A model generated the notes under the pieces. The model saw only the letters and a list, made by a program, of their open reading frames with translations, was not told the origin of the DNA and ran no database searches. From contig VXAU01004757.1 of assembly GCA_013399695.1 (NCBI GenBank), positions 461,277 to 525,276 on the forward strand: a stretch of 64,000 nt of DNA, written 5' to 3'. A program made the translations under genes and the position numbers. Source of the stretch: Formicarius rufipectus (Eukaryota; Chordata; Aves; Passeriformes; Formicariidae). Shown piece after piece: positions 14,601-26,375 of the stretch (the first letter of the stretch is position 1; each line of letters begins with the position of its first letter).

Positions 14601-16369
14601 TGCCGTGCATTCTGCATGCGTCACATCACACTTTGAGCTAGTGACTACCATCTGTATCAGGCATTTCTGACTAGTTTCTTATCTACTTCCTAAGCATTCT
14701 CTCAAGTCCCAGTGTCTACCAAAGCTGTGTGTGAAGTTTGAACAATATCTTTTTGGTCCAGCATTTCCTAGAGTGGTTGTCCTTATCACAGAATTCATAA
14801 AAGATGTCCAGAGGCCACATTCTTGAGTGCTTTAGTAGAATACAACCAATCTGTATAAATCAGCCTGATGGGTCTCTCAGCTGCGTTATAAGTAACTACT
14901 TGAATTCACTTGCACCTGGATACCAAGATTTCCTACTTTTCAGGGCTCAGAGAGCTTGACTTGTATTGTAGTTGCAATGTCTTGCAACTCCATGTTTCTC
15001 ATCAAGTTTCCACACCTTTGAAAAACTCCTGGATGCCTTGATACCCAAGGCTGAATCATCTCATCTAGTAGCATCACTTTATCATGTTCTGGTGGTTCAG
15101 GAGTGTTATCAACCTCATTTAAACACCTGCAACAATATGCAAACACTCATATCTACATCCGTGACTTCTGTTTCCAACTCTGCTTAGCCGAAGACTATTG
15201 GATTAAGAAGACCATCTTCAGTAGCCACCCTCTCTCTGCAAGTTGCCTGCTCAGGGCATTGGAAACACAGGATATTCTTTAATAACTAAAAGTGAAGACC
15301 TTTAGCAGTGCCAGAACACTTTCATACAGTTAAATATTTTGGAGTTATGAGTTACATGCTCAATCTCCTGTTCACTTGCCATTTATTTAATACATGAAAG
15401 GACTCTATAAAAAGTTTGCCCTACATTTTTCTGATTTATTCCAGGACAATGACCTGTTGCAATGAGACAATATCCACAGTTTCCCTCTCAAGTTGAAGTT
15501 GGTCCCATAACCTTTTCCATTCTCCAGAACTGAAAGAGAAACAGGTATTCTTGGTAGAATTCTTTGAATGCTAGATCTGGACTGGCTGCTAAAATTATGC
15601 CCAGGCAAGTTATCAAAGATTCAGCAGGGAATCTTCCATCCTAAAAATCTCCACAACAATATTGTAACAGTATATGATCAGGGTACACAGGGACAGGGTT
15701 ATATGAGGACACAGTTACACAAATTCTACATGTTTAGTTTGCTGACCTATCTCAGTCTTCTGCCCCAAATCATCATAACCAGTTTGTAATGTGCAAAAAA
15801 AATCTCTTTATGAATGTGTACAAATAATCCTAGCTACATGTATAAACAATTGACAAGCATTTCTAGAGCACTTCACTGAGGTCACTTTGCATTACAATCA
15901 GCACCACAAAAGCATAACAGTTCTGAAATCTGCCTTAGGACTGCATCTATATTTCCTTCTTCATCAAAAGTTTCTATTACTGACCAGATCACAATAAATT
16001 TCAATCAACAAGATCTTGATGATGCAACAAATACCATCATAAGCAACCTCCTGCTACATCCTCCTCTACATAATCAGTTTTGCCATCAGCCAAAACTCCA
16101 AATCAATCCTAAAAATCTAAACACACAAAGAAAATGCATATCCCTTTGGAGACAGCTGGGTCAGATGCACACACACACAAATAATTCATTACAACAAAAC
16201 ATCTTCAATGAGATTTTCCTTTTAAAGGAGAAGCAATTCATTTAAACAATTCCTTAGAAAACAAGAGGAGAAATGCTCCCTTCCCTTTTCTCTGCCCAGC
16301 TCACACTTTCAGAAGCCTTCCTCCTGGCACGTACTTTTTAGGTTCAGCTGAAAGCATTTCCCTCCGCAC
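11626..16369. other. Non-coding region
   Basis: No gene is supported. A perfect 12-base inverted repeat sits at 13705-13739. On the minus strand between about 14200 and 16000 several stretches of 40-65 codons are open and look mildly protein-like (for example 14940-15146 and 15883-15985), but frames and stops change between them and I recognise no family. The base composition starts to rise in GC after about 16260. Confidence 0.55.
13705..13739. repeat. Short AT-rich inverted repeat
   Basis: Arms 13705-13716 and 13728-13739 are perfect reverse complements of 12 bases (TACAATTTTAAA and its complement), with an 11-base spacer. The element could extrude as a hairpin, or it may be a chance product of AT-rich sequence. 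Confidence 0.7.
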
Positions 16370-16641
16370 ATCAGCCCTGTGCAAAGCTGCCGAGCTGCGA
16401 CTCATCCCGCAGAGCGCTTGAAATCCCAGGCTTTAAAAAGCCGCTTGCCAACCCCTCCTGGGCTGCCAGCGCCGGCAGCACATCGAACCACAGCGTGAGC
16501 CCCCAGCAAACCACACATCCCGTTATTCAACCTGACCGGCCCCGCCGCAGCTGTTCCAAGTGCAAAAACATGACTTAAAACAAACAAGCCAACCAACCCG
16601 CCTCATCCCAACTCAAAATCAAATATCCCCTTATTGGGGGG

Positions 16642-16672
<31 letters not shown>

Positions 16673-16687
16673 CCCTTAGTGGGGGGA

Positions 16688-16718
<31 letters not shown>

Positions 16719-17235
16719 GGGTATATTTTTTTTTTCTTGTTTTAAAAAAAAGGATGGACATTCAGAGGAGCTCGCCTCCAGGGCAGCTAAGCCGGTTACC
16801 TCTGCCCAGTCCGTGCCGCCAGCAACCCGAGCCCCCGAGGGCACCACCCCCGAGGCTGGACATTCTCGGACAATCAGTGCCCAGGACTGCCTGCTGCCTA
16901 CCTGCTTCCCGCAGTCCCGAGCGGGCAGCCACGGGTGAAGGGCTGGGATTTCTCTTGCGGCGATTCGCGCCCGTGGCCTCTTATGCTTTTGTTGCGAGGA
17001 GCCTGGTTCTGCCTTCCTTCCCTGGACCCCCCTTTAGGTGGTTGGAAATAGCAGCTGGGCACCCCCCGCAGCCCCCCCTCTTCCCTCAGCCTCTCCTGGC
17101 TGGTCAAACCCGGCCTTGGCTTTCTCTTTGCACGCCTTGTGCCCCGGCCCCGCAGCCCACGAGCCCCATGGTCGGGTTAGGGCAGCTCTGCCCTGCCGCA
17201 TATGTAAACAGCCACATGCCTAACCCATAGCTGGT
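16370..17235. promoter_or_regulatory. CpG-rich block, candidate promoter
   Basis: This is the only clearly GC-rich part of the central interval and has many CpG dinucleotides (for example GCGCC, GGCCCCGCCGC, GCGGCGATTCGCGCCCG near 16957-16972). Such islands in birds often mark promoters of transcripts running in either direction. It lies about 13 kb upstream of the OPN4X start exon and 41 kb upstream of the HPGDS exon, so it could hold the untranslated first exon of OPN4X, serve an unknown non-coding transcript, or be an unrelated GC patch. A homopolymer-rich segment interrupts it at 16627-16748. The strand served is not decided by the sequence. Confidence 0.4.
16627..16748. repeat. Two C-G hairpin units separated by long poly-A tracts
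   Basis: Two near-copies follow each other: CCCC-TTATT-GGGGGG (16627-16641) followed by 29 A, and CCCCC-TTAGT-GGGGGG (16671-16686) followed by 20 A, a G and 11 A. A T run and a further A run follow to 16748. Each C-loop-G unit can fold as a small hairpin with a five-base loop. The tract may be a true unstable repeat or a sequencing or assembly artefact at homopolymers. Confidence 0.75.
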
Positions 17236-17269
17236 TTTCTTGCAGGGCGGTCAAGGTACAGGGACAGGG

Positions 17270-17276
17270 TATAAAA
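17270..17276 (+). promoter_or_regulatory. TATA-like box beside CpG-rich block
   Basis: The word TATAAAA occurs in a locally GC-richer setting about 35 bases right of the CpG-rich block. If functional it would place a plus-strand start near 17300. One TATA word in AT-rich DNA is weak evidence, and no exon downstream confirms it. Confidence 0.2.
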
Positions 17277-19664
17277 CTGCCTCTTCCCAGCAACTCATCC
17301 CAGAGTTAACCAAATATCGTTTGCAGAATATACCTCGACATTCAAGCATCTCCTGTCAAAGAGGTGCTTGAAGAACAACAGAAGATACAATGAGCAGCAG
17401 TGAATGGGTCACAGGAACTTCTTACCTCACAGCAACTTGTTGGTGTCAGGTTTGTAAAGCTGATCACTTCAGAAGCACTGAGACATTATGAAAAGAGCAG
17501 GGATCTGATAGCAGGTTGCACCTTTTGCATGCTGGCCAGAAAGACATCAGAAAAATAGTTACATTTCTACCCTTATATATTTTTGTTTTACCCCCCAATG
17601 TATCAGCAATATTTTTCACATACCTGGTTTCAGCATTCCCTTTTTAAAAGGCACAAATGGAGAGGATGTGTGAGACTGAGCTTTCTCCTGAGAAGAAAGG
17701 GTTCAAAGTAGTAGACAGAGAAGTAGAAACAGCAGCTTAAACACATTCAAGGGATTTACAGCCCTCTCTACCTAGGGCATGACAGTGGTCACAGCTTCTC
17801 AGCAGCATCTTAAAATTGTTTCTGCTCACAGATTACATCTTTTAACTGCTGATTTCAAAGAAATTCAACTATAGACATTAAACCCTAAGTATGGTGAACA
17901 TATACAACATAGATAATCTGCAAAGGCTGGAGATTATCATCAGAACTTCCTGAACTGCAGGTCTGGATATCAAAACAAAGTTTTCTTTGGCTTTTAATAT
18001 CCCAAGGGCATGATGGCTTTATTACAATAAAATGTATAGTCTACCAGAACAGAAAAAAAACAAACAACTCCCCCCCACCCCCCAAAAAACCTACCCCATG
18101 CTTCAGTGAAAACACAATATGTTTTTATGCATTGCATTATAAAAACCAAAATACAGTATCACTGTCATATGTAACAATTTGGGCATTTGTACTGTACATT
18201 GGTCATTATTACTTCATCCTTGGTTTCCACTCTTTACTGAACCTCCTTACTTCCATTCAGTAATTTGACTTAACAAGTTCTACTTTCCTCCTCTGAAGAT
18301 GTCCAGTAAGTAACTGCTGTCCTTTACAGTCAGTTGTACCTTGGCATCTCAATGCTTTATCTTTCAGGTCCACCTGTTGACTTGATCTCTTTGATCTGCT
18401 GATTACAGAGGTATTTGTGAGTTAACTTCAGTTCTTTTCATTAATTTACATGCTTCGAGTTCAAATCCACCAAATGACACACGTTAGACATGGTTACAGA
18501 GTTACTTTTCTTTATTTCATCTCTCTATTACCTAAATGATGTAGTCCACTGGATTACCCTTATTTCCTTTAAAAGTATTATATTGATGTTCCAGATCTAA
18601 CATGAGGTATAAAGATTTTGGTTACCTTACAACTTTTTCCATAAACATTGGCTTTCAGAGGAAAATTTATACACAATTTTGGAGCTACTATATACTTTAT
18701 TTTCAGCTTCAGACCCTGTAGCTTCACAGCTCATAGGATGATAATGTATTTTATCATTCATAGGTTTTAACTTTTCTTGAAAGTAACAGAGGCTGAATGA
18801 GAAATAATCAGACCTTTAACACCCACAGATGGGTTTCCTTTTTTCGTTTATGTACAGAAGTAAGTAAAATGCTGGAAATGCTGTTTTTGGGAACAGAGAC
18901 CTGACAAACGGCTAAGAGGTCTTTCCAAGGAACTGTTTTCTTTGCTCGTATTGTTGTTCACTCTCATGTCTGCAAGGTGGAACTGAAACTTCTCTGAGGA
19001 CAAGCCACTACACACAGTACCTCGCCGAGCTGGACTCAGTATGAACCATATTTCCTGTGAGATATTCTGATTAAAGCTAAGAATTGGGAAAGTTAAATGC
19101 CAACTAAAGCAAACTTCTTCAAGTTTCAGACTTGTTTAGACTGATAGGGTTTTGATTGACAGTTTGAGTTGGCTCCATGAATGACAGCATTTAGGTACAA
19201 CTAAGCCTCCACCCAGAGGCTTGCTGGACTGCTGTCTCACACATCTCTCTTCCCTGCACTCACATCAAGATTAGTTCTTCATTAGACCTTTCTATTTAAG
19301 CTGTTTGTAATTAATCCTATGACATGGGAAAATATGGTAAATCAATCGACTACAAGCAGACAAAGTATTTGGACTCAGAGCTTTATCAACTGTCTATGCT
19401 TAAACTCACTGTGCATTTCAGTAAAATCACTGAAAATAAATGCCTTAAAATTGCCTAGAGAAAACAGGTTGCTTAAGTAGCTGATCAATCAGGTAAGGGA
19501 AATAACTGCCTAACAAAGGTCAGATAAATATCTGAGACATGGTTGAGATCCTAGGCTAAGGTACTAACGGTAGTAGCTCAGTGTAGAGAATTAAACCAAC
19601 CAAACATTGAACAAAATGCAGGAAAGAAATATACATGGTTGTTTGGATTTGTTTTGGTGCGGGG

Positions 19665-19717
19665 TTTTTTGTTTGTTTGTGGGTTTGTTTTGTTTTGTGA
19701 TTTTTTTTTTTTTTTTT
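19665..19717. repeat. GTTT repeat followed by T17
   Basis: GTTT/GGTTT/GTTTT units run from 19665 to about 19698, then 17 T at 19701-19717. The open frame crossing it gains only low-complexity residues, so it is not treated as coding. Confidence 0.85.
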
Positions 19718-20260
19718 AAGAAAAAGAAGCAGAATCGTTTAAGATGGACAACAGCACTTTACATTTCTATGACACCTTTCATCCCACAGGATCCCAAAGC
19801 AGTTGGCAGATTGAACAAACTGAAGGACATTATCTGTGGAACATTTTATCTGTCACTAAAAGCATTCCCACTGGAGGAAAACGCAGTATCCATTTAAGAG
19901 GTTAGATCTGTTGTGATAAACACCACTAAGCAAAACTACAGGGAGAGTATAATTGTCAATACCCGGAACTAGTGCTGAATCCTGGATTAAGTAGGTTTTA
20001 GGAGAAGTCTACTAGCATCTCTCCAGTTACCGCTGGTGATGACAACTCTATTCCGGATCCTTAAGACCTGCCATGTCCAAGGCAGGCTGTCTCATGACCC
20101 AGCTCCTCAGGGCACCCGCCTCAGCATGAGGTGCCTTCACATCCCATAGTCCCCTTCCCTGTAACACTTGAGTGTTACATTCACCAGACAGAGACAAAGC
20201 AGAGATGGACTGTAAACAACCAGGCACAAAAATAAGTTAATCAAGAGGCACTGCACGCTT

Positions 20261-20500
20261 AGAATCATAGAATAGTTTGCATTGGAAGGGACCTTAAAAG
20301 GTCACCAAGTCCAACTCCTGTGCAATTAACAGGGACATACTTGGCTAGATCAGGTTGCTCAGAGTCTCATCTGACCTGACAGTGAACATTTCCAGGGTTG
20401 GGCCATTCACCACCTCTCTGGGCAATCTGTTCCACTGTTTTTCCAACCTTCATTGCAAAGAACTTCTTTCTTCTATGTAATCTAAACTGAACATCTTTTA
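20261..20500 (-). mobile_element. CR1 LINE 3' end fragment
   Basis: The plus strand begins AGAATCATAGAATAG and continues with the hallmark TTGGAAGGGACCTTAAAAGGTCACCAAGTCCAACTCC pattern, in parts, then CAGGTTGCTCAGAG and CTCTGGGCAATCTGTTCCA. This is the reverse complement of the 3' untranslated tail of CR1, whose end carries the ATTCTATGATTCT-type octamers. The element therefore runs on the minus strand with its true 3' end at 20261 and is 5'-truncated near 20500, the usual fate of CR1 copies. There is no open reading frame of its own. Confidence 0.93.
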
Positions 20501-22673
20501 ATTGACTTAAACAGTCAACTTTGATCTGAGCCTTCACCAAGGTCATCTTTCTATTATGGCAGCCTTAATTCTGGCAACACGGCAAGTTTTAAACATGTTT
20601 CACATCAAACAGACTATTCACATATGCTGCCTCCTAAGGCGAGGGTCTGATGACAGCCTGCCTGACCAGCTGCTTGGAAATCTCTGAACACTAGAGGTTA
20701 GCCAAGTAAGCTAAAATCAGTTACAAACCACTGTCTGTAATGGCAAGGGGAGCAGAGTTGTGCTGCAAAGCTCCTCCAGGCCACATATTCAGTGGGAGGG
20801 GAGTGAGTTTCACACTCCCCTTCTCTAACAGTCATATCAGGGATCTCAATCCTTTTTATGGCCAATTATAGATATACTTGTGGTCACCAAAACAAAAGGT
20901 GTGTACATAATGCTTATTAAAAAACTAAAACCAAAACAACAAAAACTGCCAGAGAGAAGAAAACAATGAAAGAGAAACACTTGGCCACTGATCTGGTAGA
21001 TTCTAGTTTTAAAAAGAAAAGAAACAGCATCCAAATCTCTTTCCAGATGTGCTGTTGGACTAGAGTAGGGTGTTAAAGACTGATGGATAATCTACACTCA
21101 CATGCTTATTTTGAGATGGCACAGAGGCATGTTTGGAGATGTATTCTGAGCTGTAGAATAAGGAATAGTGAAAGAAAATGTGGGAACAGAATCATATGCC
21201 AATGAACAAAATGGATTTATTCAGCAGTCCATATCTTTCACTGGTCTAAAACTAGCTACAAGGCTGACCTGGGAATTAATCTTGGGACTGTCATAAACTG
21301 CATTGCAAACACTCAATGTCATCCTGTTGAGCTTCTGACAACTCTGAAAAGTCTCACATATTTCACATGGCAGCTGATACATTTTAAATGCAAAGGAAAC
21401 CAAAGTGCTAGTATGCCAGCTTGCCTTGTGAATGAACCAACTGTAGAAACTTAAGGACTTGGAAAGGCTCTCCCCTGGTCAAGTGCTTTCCAGGTAGGGT
21501 TAGTCATTGTGGAAAACTAAGAGTTTTTCAAATGCTGAACATCTACAGTATAATTTAAGCTTTAGGATATGAATGAAGTCAGTTAACATCAGGGTATGGG
21601 TTAGACTCAGCCACGGAATTAGAATGCATATCTCTGTAACAGTGCTCATGAGGGACAATGAAGACATGACAATGCTTATCTAGGACACATCTTGGGCACA
21701 GGTCATCTTACTAGCAAAAATGTAAGTCTGTACAAGGTGGACCCTTTTCTTTTCCCCCACTAACAGAGGGCACATGTAAATGACAGTGGTGGGGTTTAAT
21801 TGTGGGTTTGTTTTAACTTCCTACACACAGAAATCCTTGCTTGCTCTCACTCAGAGGGAGAAGTTGGAGGTACCTGGAGTGGTGGTCCCTGCTTGAACAC
21901 GAGCTTCAGCATAATTCCTCTTCCCTTCTCGCAACCCCTTCCCCCACAGAGGTTGATATCCCTCCTATTCCCTTATATCACCAGCAGCTATGAGTTACCA
22001 TGACTCAGACACAACTTTTCATTCCCAGTTCACCCTTACCTAGAGTCCTTTCCATGGAAAGAACAAGCCAGTTAAGATCCACACCCAATCTCCTTCATCA
22101 GGTGAAGACACACATTTCTTCAGGTACACAGAAGGACTTTTTAGCCATGTCTTATAGCCTTCATGGCCTTTGAAGCTCCTGTCTCCCAAGGAGAGAGTTC
22201 TCAGCACCAGGACAAAGCCAAGGAGTGGCATTCTCCCTGTTGGAGATAGAAAATAGCAGGGGAAGAAATGCAAGTGTCAAAGGACTAGATGGCAAGGGAA
22301 GAGGAATTCAGCTTCAGAGTGCTCTGAGAAGACACTCACCTGGGGACAGGAATATTGCCTCTCTGTTGCCACTTCTAATGCAGTCTCTACAAAGGTTGTT
22401 TGAACAGGAAGGGAAGTGGATCTGTCCTGGAACAGGGACATCAGATCAACATTTTGCTGCACCACCAATACTGTAAACTGACTCCAAATTATTTAGACCA
22501 AATTCATGTAAACAAAATACAATCTTTTTACTTTCAACACTCACGTTAGTTGAAAAAGACGTTTCATGATATCAGAGTTTTCCATGGGAAAGACATTCTG
22601 ATATTTTTTATCTGGAAAAACCCTGAAAGTCAACTTTTTTCTTTCAAAGTCATGGCAGTGACACACACAGACT

Positions 22674-22694
22674 TTGTTGTTGTTGTGTTGTTGT
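22674..22694. repeat. TTG simple repeat
   Basis: About seven TTG/GTT units in a row with one break. Confidence 0.75.
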
Positions 22695-23961
22695 CTTCTC
22701 TACTGAAGTTTTCCATTTCTGGCCAAAGGTGACTTACTTCTATAAACAGAAACATTTTCACACTTTAAATGCTTAAAACAAACTCCTTTTGTGTAAAAAG
22801 CCAGTCTAGAGAATTTCATCCTGGCAGCTGAATGCATCAGAGTCCTATCAATGCTTAAATGGGCTCTTGGTAATGAGGTTAAAAAAAAAAAAAAAAGAGA
22901 GAAATCCAAACCTAGTATTGTCCCCCTAATTCAAACATTCTTTTAAAAAGAAACACACCAAAACAAGGAAGCCATTATACATTTTCAGTTTCTATATGAC
23001 CAAGGATGGAAGCATATACTTGGCTGTAAAGCAACTATGACCGGCACGTCCTTGAAGAGCCAGAGGGACAACTGTTACAATCCAGAAGGAATACATGTTA
23101 GGCAATAGCCGTGCTACTGCTACGAACACTTAGTCAGAAAGTGCTCTGCCCTGTTATGCCTTGACTCCAGAGACCTGACACCACTCTGATGGTCCTCGAT
23201 GATGCGGTGACAGGGGCTTTGTGTGCATGAGGTAGCATGCACGCAGGAAACGGCCTGCTGTGTTCTAGCCATGGCACTTAGTAGGGTGTAGTGCTGTGAC
23301 CTTTATGAGCTTAGCCCTGACAGATGTCACCTGATTGATCAGACATCAATTCCAGATCTGCAGGAACCTTCATTGTGATCTATTCCCACCAGCCAGTTAT
23401 CAAACTGAAATACAGTTCCCTTTTAAATGAAGGGCATGAGGTTGTAATGGGTTTCAGAAGATCTCAGGATCTACTGTGGTGCAAAAAAACCCACATAACA
23501 GCTTCTTCAGCCATTTTAGGTCAATTAATCCTGTGGTTTGAATTGCTTTTCATATAATATTGTCCTAAAACACAGACTGAACCAGAATAAGATGAAATTT
23601 AAACTTCAAACTCCTTTAAAAATTTGGTTTGAGTCTTGACTGAAGTATCTTTGACACTCAGTAGCAAATACCAAAACTGTTGTTGATTCTTACCTCAGAA
23701 AACAGAGTACCTCAGAATCCAGTAACTGGATTAGATGCATAACAATACATTTATCCTGAAGTGACAAGAAACTTGAATTTCATCTCTGAAAAATAAGCCT
23801 TCTGGATGACACTTTTATGTCTGTATCTGATACTGGTTTTCAAATGCAGGTGCTAAAAGTAAAGAAAAATAAACTCAAATTAGCTTATATTTCTTTCAAA
23901 TGAGATCTCTTACAAGAAATTCCAGAAATTCAGCTTCAGAAATTTAAATTCTCTTCTAAGG

Positions 23962-23999
23962 AAAAAAACAAAACAAAACAAAAACAAACAAACAAACAA
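23962..23999. repeat. AAAAC/AAAC simple repeat
   Basis: Runs of AAAAC change into AAAC units over about 38 bases. Confidence 0.85.
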
Positions 24000-24853
24000 T
24001 TTGGAGGAAACACCTTTTAAAAATTTAATACATGAATTCACTTTTTTTTCTGGAAGAATGAAAACAAAAAAATTGCTATTCAAAACCCTGTTCCTCCCTT
24101 CACTAAAAAATCTCTGGTCTATAATTCTTCTCTGTCACAGACTGAGCCCATTTCTCAGCTTCCTTGGCCTAATGCCACATGAGTTCCTGTAATCCTTATC
24201 CCATCTGGCACAGAAGTCATCAGGATGCACTTAACTTCTTCAGCAAAATAGATATTACTGAAAAAATGCAGCACTTCACTAAAATGAGACATTTAAGATC
24301 AAACTTTATGGCTTAAGAGCAGGGCATGCAAATGAAGAGACTTGATGAGTAGCATGAAGGAAGCTGGTATGGGACTCAGGTGTCTGCATTTCTTCAACCA
24401 GCTGGTGTCCTCCTTTCCTTTGCAACAGGTATAAGCAAGAACAGCTACTTCCACAACCAGCTTCTTTCCCACATTTCCTGCAGAAACCATAACACAAATG
24501 TACGTGTTTCCTGAAAAGGAGACAAGGTTTTGCTTTGCCTAGGAATCATTATTGAAGAAAGCTTTGAAATAAGTGAGACTTTTTTCCCCAAACACATAGG
24601 GGAAAAGGGATAGCAGGAATGTAAAAGCAGCAATCAGGTCTAGGTACTTTCAGGAAGGGATACTCTTCCACAAAGCTCAAAGTTATAGAGTAGAGTCAGA
24701 AGCAGATGGAATAAGTAATTAAAATAGCAGGCTAAAAGGATATTTTTATCAGGAGATGTAGTGGATTACATAGGACCACTTCAAGGATCATTTCAGAAAT
24801 AACCAAAAGAGGTTTTGTATTTCTTTTAAGAATTTTAAGTACAGTGGTGTTTG

Positions 24854-24873
24854 TTTTTTTTTTTTTTTTTTTT
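24854..24873. repeat. Poly-T tract (T20)
   Basis: Twenty T in a row. There is no recognisable retroposon body beside it on either side. Confidence 0.85.
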
Positions 24874-26375
24874 AACCACAATTTTATGTAGAAATATTAC
24901 AAAAATCTTTTCATTAGAGCTAAAAGCAGTTAAGATTATATACCCTGAATTGCTGGAATTGCCTACATGGGTGTGCATGCATACACACACTTAGATAAAA
25001 ATTCATTCCAATAAAAACGAATACATTTCCTAATACAGTGAACAATCCTCTTTGCTGAATTAAGTGTGCCTTGACTGATCATTTATTCTGGCAGCTGTAA
25101 TTTTGAACTCCCCATTTCACTGCTCAGCTCAGAAGAAGGTTGGCCTACAGAAATAAAGCAACTTTTGTTCTTCCAGAAGCACAAGGAGATGTTAAAGTAA
25201 GCTTTGCTACAGATAAATTCAAGAAATATAACTGCATAGGATATCAGATAGAAAGTATTAAATAAATTCTTGAGTTCTCTTACTCTGGTTAAGCTTTACC
25301 CAATAGTCCCAAGTATTCTCCCCATCCTCTCCCGAAATGATACAAAGAAAAGGAGCTAAATGTTTCTTTGTCCAAGTTACATTCTGGCAGCGAGGCTGGT
25401 GACTGAGATTTAAACACTTAAGCAACAGCTGTACTTCTGTCCAAACTAATTTCTAAATGAAAAGAAAGGAGTAGAACAGTGAGAAACCAAAAACTCAGAG
25501 ATGGAAAAAAATCTAGTTAGATCATCCAATTTCTCTTTTGTCTGTTCAACCAGTCAGAAGGGTATGTTGCCATTCAAGGAATGACTGGAACCATTAATTT
25601 TTATAACTGGGATACAATAAGAACTAATCAAATTTGCTTCAGAGGAACCAAAGCAGCCTATTGCAGATTCTGTTGGGCAGACAGCATAAGTTTGTGAGCT
25701 CTCAGGCATGTTTATTATTGCAGTATTTGTCCATTAATGTCAGTGTTGTGGTTTTGTCAGAAGCCAGCAGCTAATGCTGAGGAAACACTTCATGCAGCAT
25801 CACAGCCATGGTGTAGCTTCAGAAGCCAATGAGGGGAAAAAACCTGTGTTCAACTGGCAAGTTCTGCCTGAGTTGTTTTGTTACTAATAAAAAAATGGAA
25901 TTAAAAATTCCACGTCATCTGTCTCAACCTTGCATGAATGATGGCAGATTTAGATTTGGTATGACACACAAGAGAAGTACTAAGTTATTTTTCAATGAAA
26001 GCTGTTGATACAAATACAGTTTTGCTATTCCTCCTGTCAGTTTCTGCTTTAACCATTGGGATATAGGTAACAAAACACTTTCCTTAAATCATGGAAACAA
26101 TATCTACTGTTATGTCACAAGCTTCATTTTTGCTTATATAATTGATATATAGTGAGAACAGAAGTTGGTTTACAACACTGATTTTCACACATACTTTAAA
26201 AACACAGCTTTATTCTGTCCTCACAATGAGAGCTATTTCTGGGCATGAATCACTATCAGCTAGCCTTTACTTCAAGACTACCAGCCGTTTTTGTTCTAAC
26301 TCCTTCACTCTGCTCTTTTTCCTCACCTAATTTCCAAAACTTACAATCTGCTCAACAGAGCTGTTCTTCCCAAGT

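Larger units (their letters stand above)
17236..20260. other. Non-coding region
   Basis: No exon is supported. A TATAAAA box-like word is at 17270-17276 on the plus strand, just right of the CpG-rich block. C- and A-rich homopolymers occur at about 18050-18095. A GTTT and poly-T tract lies at 19665-19717. The rest is ordinary AT-rich sequence. Confidence 0.6.
20501..26375. other. Non-coding region between CR1 copies
   Basis: No exon is supported. Simple tracts are present: TTG repeat at 22674-22694, A16 at 22881-22896, AAAAC/AAAC repeat at 23962-23999 and T20 at 24854-24873. The remaining sequence is AT-rich, with short open frames only. Confidence 0.6.

Noticed and set aside
16634..17230. 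198-codon open frame across the CpG-rich block
   Set aside because: Its first part is poly-lysine from poly-A tracts and the rest is proline-rich translation of GC-rich DNA. It is low complexity, with homopolymer lengths that are uncertain.
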